From Sphingopyxis yananensis (GTDB lineage Bacteria; Pseudomonadota; Alphaproteobacteria; Sphingomonadales; Sphingomonadaceae), in contig NZ_JAJEWI010000010.1 in NCBI RefSeq assembly GCF_020687785.1, positions 310,001-374,000 on the forward strand: a DNA stretch of 64,000 bases, written 5' to 3'. This document shows positions 60,923 through 64,000 of this stretch, piece after piece. Under the pieces are notes generated by a model that ran no database searches, was not told where the DNA came from, and worked only from the letters and a program-made list of their open reading frames with translations. How positions within the stretch are numbered: the first letter of the stretch is position 1; each line of letters begins with the position of its first letter. A program made the translations under genes and the position numbers.

Positions 60923-62400
60923 TGACCGATTTAACGAATTTAACAGTCGCTGGCATTCGCGACGGCCACCGTGCGGGGGAATTTACCGCTGTCGAAGTGG
61001 CAGAGGCGTTTAATGCCAATGTGGCGAACGCCAAGGCGCTGAACGCGTTTATCGTGGAAACGCCGGAATTGGCCTTGGCCGCCGCGCGCCAAGCTGACGC
61101 GGACCGTGCGGCTGGCACGTTGAAGCCCTTGTCGGGCGTGCCCTTGGGCATGAAGGATTTGTTCGCCACCAAGGGCGTGCAGACCACCGCCGCCAGCAAA
61201 ATTTTGGAAGGCTTTGTGCCGCCCTATGAAAGCAGCGTTTCCCAGAAATTATGGGATGCGGGCGCAGGGATGCTCGGCAAGCTGAACCTGGACCAATTTG
61301 CCATGGGTTCGTCGAACGAAACCAGCGCCTTTGGCAATGTGATTTCGCCGTGGCGCCGCACTGGCAGCGATACGGCCTTGGCCCCCGGTGGTTCGTCGGG
61401 CGGTTCGTCCGCCGCCATTGCAGCGCGTCTATGCCCTGCGGCGACCGGCACCGATACCGGCGGTTCGATCCGCCAGCCAGCGGCCTTCACGGGCATTTCG
61501 GGCATTAAGCCGACCTATGGTCGCTGCTCGCGCTGGGGCATTGTGGCCTTTGCTTCGTCGCTGGACCAAGCTGGTCCGATGGCGCAAGACGTGCGCGACT
61601 GTGCGATCTTGCTGGAAAATATGGCTGGTTTTGATGCCAAGGACGGCACCAGTCTGGACCTGCCTGTGCCCAATTGGGAAGCCGCTTTGTCGGGCGACCT
61701 CAAGGGTAAGAAGGTCGGCATTCCCAAGGAATATCGCATCGAAGGCATTGATGCCGAAGTCGATGCGATGTGGGAAGCGGGCGTCGCCATGCTGAAAGAT
61801 GCGGGCGCAGAGGTTGTCAGCATCAGCCTGCCGCACACCAAATATGCCTTGGGCGCTTATTATATCATCGCCCCTGCCGAAGCCTCGTCGAACCTCGCGC
61901 GTTATGACGGCGTGCGCTATGGTTTGCGCGACTTGCCCGAAGGCGCTGGTTTGCAAGACATGTATGCGGCAACCCGCGCGGCCGGTTTCGGCCCCGAGGT
62001 CAAGCGCCGTATCATGATCGGCACCTATGTGTTGTCGGCCGGTTTCTATGACGCATATTACACGCAGGCCCAAAAGGTTCGCACCTTGATTTCGCAAGAT
62101 TTCATGAAAGCCTTTGAGCAATGCGACGTGATTTTGACGCCAACCGCCCCGTCGGCGGCCTTTGGCTTGGGTGAGAAAAATACCGATCCGTTGGAAATGT
62201 ATTTGAACGATGTGTTCTCGGTGCCCGCCAGCCTTGCTGGTTTGCCCGCCATGTCGGTTCCCGCCGCCATCACCAAAGAAGGCCTGCCATTGGGTCTGCA
62301 TATCATCGGCAAGCCTTTTGATGAGCAAGGCGTGTTAAATGCGGGTCTGGCTATTGAACAGCGCGCTGGCTTTACCGCCAAGCCTGCGAAATGGTGGTAA
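60922..62400 (+). CDS. gatA: Asp/Glu-tRNA amidotransferase subunit A
   Basis: 492 residues. The amidase catalytic triad is visible: Lys in L-G-M-K-D-L-F, cis-Ser in [10 protein letters not shown], nucleophile Ser in [11 protein letters not shown]. GatA releases ammonia from glutamine for transamidation of misacylated tRNA. It starts at the last base of gatC's stop. A 32-codon ORF begins 2 bp after its own stop. Confidence 0.98.
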   Translation: MTDLTNLTVAGIRDGHRAGEFTAVEVAEAFNANVANAKALNAFIVETPELALAAARQADADRAAGTLKPLSGVPLGMKDLFATKGVQTTAASKILEGFVPPYESSVSQKLWDAGAGMLGKLNLDQFAMGSSNETSAFGNVISPWRRTGSDTALAPGGSSGGSSAAIAARLCPAATGTDTGGSIRQPAAFTGISGIKPTYGRCSRWGIVAFASSLDQAGPMAQDVRDCAILLENMAGFDAKDGTSLDLPVPNWEAALSGDLKGKKVGIPKEYRIEGIDAEVDAMWEAGVAMLKDAGAEVVSISLPHTKYALGAYYIIAPAEASSNLARYDGVRYGLRDLPEGAGLQDMYAATRAAGFGPEVKRRIMIGTYVLSAGFYDAYYTQAQKVRTLISQDFMKAFEQCDVILTPTAPSAAFGLGEKNTDPLEMYLNDVFSVPASLAGLPAMSVPAAITKEGLPLGLHIIGKPFDEQGVLNAGLAIEQRAGFTAKPAKWW

Positions 62401-62401
62401 G

Positions 62402-62500
62402 ATGGGGATGATCGCAGCAGCGATGAGCAACCCAATGGCATATATTGTTGCGGTTATGGGCGTCGCCCATATGGACCGCATGACATGGCAGAAGCACTGA
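62402..62500 (+). CDS. 32-codon Met-rich mini-ORF between gatA and gatB
   Basis: ATG 62402 lies 2 nt after the gatA stop and TGA ends 1 nt before the gatB ATG, so the ORF fills the gap exactly. The peptide has seven Met in 32 residues, a hydrophobic centre ([11 protein letters not shown]) and a basic C-terminus. GGTGGTAAG precedes the ATG. gatB itself has no clear Shine-Dalgarno, so passage of ribosomes through this ORF could aid gatB translation. The product may be unimportant. No family known to me. Confidence 0.5.
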   Translation: MGMIAAAMSNPMAYIVAVMGVAHMDRMTWQKH

Positions 62501-62501
62501 T

Positions 62502-63968
62502 ATGAGCGATTATCGGATCAAGGGTGAAACGGGTGAGTGGGAGGTCGTGATCGGCCTGGAAGTCCACGCACAGGTCACATCAAACGCCAAGCTTTTTTCG
62601 GGCGCGGCGACCGCCTTTGGCGCAGAGCCTAACACGCAAGTGAGCCTTGTGGATGCGGCGATGCCGGGCATGTTGCCCACGCCGAACATGGAATGCATCC
62701 GCCAAGCGGTGCGGACCGGCATGGCGATTAACGCGCAGATTAACAAATATTCGCGTTTCGATCGCAAGAATTATTTCTATGCCGATTTGCCGCAGGGTTA
62801 TCAGATTTCCCAGCTTTATCATCCGATTGTGGGTGAAGGTACGCTGGAGATCGAGGCCGATGAAAAGGCTGGTATTGCCGCCAATAAGGTGATCGGCGTT
62901 GAACGCATCCACGTCGAACAAGATGCGGGCAAGTTGATGCACGATCAGCACCCAACCATGAGCTATGTCGACCTGAACCGGTCGGGCGTGGCCTTGATGG
63001 AAATTGTGTCGCGTCCGGACATGGCTTCGCCTGCCGAGGCTGGGGCCTATTTGCGCAAGCTGCGGGCGATCCTGCGCTATGTCGGGTCGTGCGATGGCAA
63101 TATGGAAGAAGGGTCGATGCGTGCCGACGTGAACGTGTCGGTTCGCAAGGCCGGTGACCCGCTAGGCACCCGCACCGAAACCAAAAATGTGAACTCGGTT
63201 CGCTTTGTGATGCAGGCCATTGAACATGAGGCGCATCGTCAGGTGGAAGTGTTGGAAGCGGGCGGCAAGGTCGATCAGGAAACGCGCCTGTTCAACCCCG
63301 ATACGGGCACCACACGGACCATGCGCAGCAAAGAAGATGCGCATGATTACCGTTACTTCCCCGACCCCGATTTGCTGCCATTGAACCTGAGCGACGAATT
63401 TGTTGCGGCGTGCCGTGACAGCTTGCCAGAATTGCCGGACGCCAAGCGTGACCGCTATTTGGGCTTGGGCATTTCGGCCTATAATGCCGCTGTGTTGACC
63501 GCCGAAGTGGAAAGTGCCCGCTGGTTTGACGCCTTGCTGGATGCAGGCGCAAAACCTGTGGCAGCGGCCAATTGGGTGGCCAGCGAATTGTTCGGCGCGC
63601 TCAATCGCTTGGGCCGCGACATCAGCGACAGCCCCGTTAGCCCCGCCGAAGCAGCGGAGTTGCTGGGTCTGGTGGCGGATGGCACAATTTCGGGCAGCAT
63701 CGCCAAGCAGGTCTTTGAGATCATGCTGGAAACCGGCGACGGTGCGGCCAAGATCGTCGATGAAAAGGGCCTGAAGCAGAATAGCGACACAGGCGCGATT
63801 GAGGCCGAAATTGCCAAGGTCTTGGCGGCCAATGCCGACAAGGTGGAACAATATAAGGGCGGCAAAGAAGCCTTGTTTGGCTTCTTTGTTGGCCAAACCA
63901 TGAAGGCGATGCAGGGCAAGGCCAACCCACAGGTGGTCAATGAACTGTTGAAAAAGGCGCTTGGTTAA
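62502..63968 (+). CDS. gatB: Asp/Glu-tRNA amidotransferase subunit B
   Basis: 488 residues. The N-terminal cradle domain has [18 protein letters not shown] and [14 protein letters not shown], then [13 protein letters not shown] and [13 protein letters not shown]. The C-terminal YqeY-like tail ends near [13 protein letters not shown]. GatB binds misacylated tRNA and ATP and transfers ammonia. No terminator is seen in the remaining 32 bp of the window. Confidence 0.98.
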   Translation: MSDYRIKGETGEWEVVIGLEVHAQVTSNAKLFSGAATAFGAEPNTQVSLVDAAMPGMLPTPNMECIRQAVRTGMAINAQINKYSRFDRKNYFYADLPQGYQISQLYHPIVGEGTLEIEADEKAGIAANKVIGVERIHVEQDAGKLMHDQHPTMSYVDLNRSGVALMEIVSRPDMASPAEAGAYLRKLRAILRYVGSCDGNMEEGSMRADVNVSVRKAGDPLGTRTETKNVNSVRFVMQAIEHEAHRQVEVLEAGGKVDQETRLFNPDTGTTRTMRSKEDAHDYRYFPDPDLLPLNLSDEFVAACRDSLPELPDAKRDRYLGLGISAYNAAVLTAEVESARWFDALLDAGAKPVAAANWVASELFGALNRLGRDISDSPVSPAEAAELLGLVADGTISGSIAKQVFEIMLETGDGAAKIVDEKGLKQNSDTGAIEAEIAKVLAANADKVEQYKGGKEALFGFFVGQTMKAMQGKANPQVVNELLKKALG

Positions 63969-64000
63969 GAAGTGTCTTGATTAAGTTTATGCAATAAAAC

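Overview
The window is a contiguous piece of an alphaproteobacterial chromosome, most likely from the Sphingomonadales. I base this on protein style, codon use, a GC content in the mid-to-high 50s by eye, DUF6456 and GH108 families, a long-form LeuA, a ccmCDEFGHI block, and TonB receptors with a carboxypeptidase-like N-terminal domain. Genus cannot be fixed by eye. The region is dense and mostly housekeeping. There is no CRISPR array, rRNA operon or complete prophage; there are two tRNA genes and one MITE-like element.

Layout. 1-8 kb: the end of a glutathione S-transferase, alaS, a lipoprotein, a leftward endolysin-holin pair, a quinone-oxidoreductase-like MDR gene, a TauE-type permease and tRNA-Pro(GGG). 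8-11.3 kb: yajC-secD-secF, closed by a strong bidirectional terminator. 11.3-12.5 kb: an XRE-type regulator divergent from a DUF6456 gene. 12.6-20.5 kb: envelope and hypothetical genes, an Uup-type ABC-F protein, a SIMPL protein, a 2OG-Fe(II) oxygenase, tRNA-His(GTG), ecotin and a Leu/Phe/Val-type dehydrogenase. 21-26.4 kb: cytochrome c maturation genes ccmC to ccmI, without ccmA or ccmB. 26.5-31.2 kb: kup, an unknown protein coupled to an AHH-motif nuclease, and a nitronate monooxygenase. 31.4-35.9 kb: a TonB receptor and purple-acid-phosphatase operon behind a Pho-box-like promoter. 36-46.2 kb: biosynthesis of branched-chain amino acids (leuA, ilvC, ilvN, ilvB) and biotin (bioF, bioD, bioA), with a 258-bp inverted-repeat element beside bioA. 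46.3-52.7 kb: miaA and serB back to back, then an orphan ParA/ribbon-helix-helix pair flanked by two SPOR proteins. 52.8-55.4 kb: pyrB with a catalytically degenerate dihydroorotase. 55.6-60.5 kb: a GAF-GGDEF cyclase, ruvX, and DUF3089 and DUF4153 proteins. 60.6-64 kb: gatC-gatA-gatB with a 32-codon ORF between gatA and gatB.

Most interesting reading. The endolysin (GH108) and 3-TM holin have the families and order of the lysis genes used by Rhodobacter-type gene transfer agents. No capsid or tail genes lie nearby. Six kb away sits an XRE repressor-like gene divergent from a DUF6456 gene, and the two intergenic regions share short inverted-repeat elements. I propose, as a hypothesis, that these are detached lysis and control modules of a gene transfer agent whose structural cluster lies elsewhere. 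Other good leads are the phased GTCAT repeats before the TonB-receptor/phosphatase operon, the MITE-like element, the pseudo-dihydroorotase, and the mini-ORF in the gat operon.
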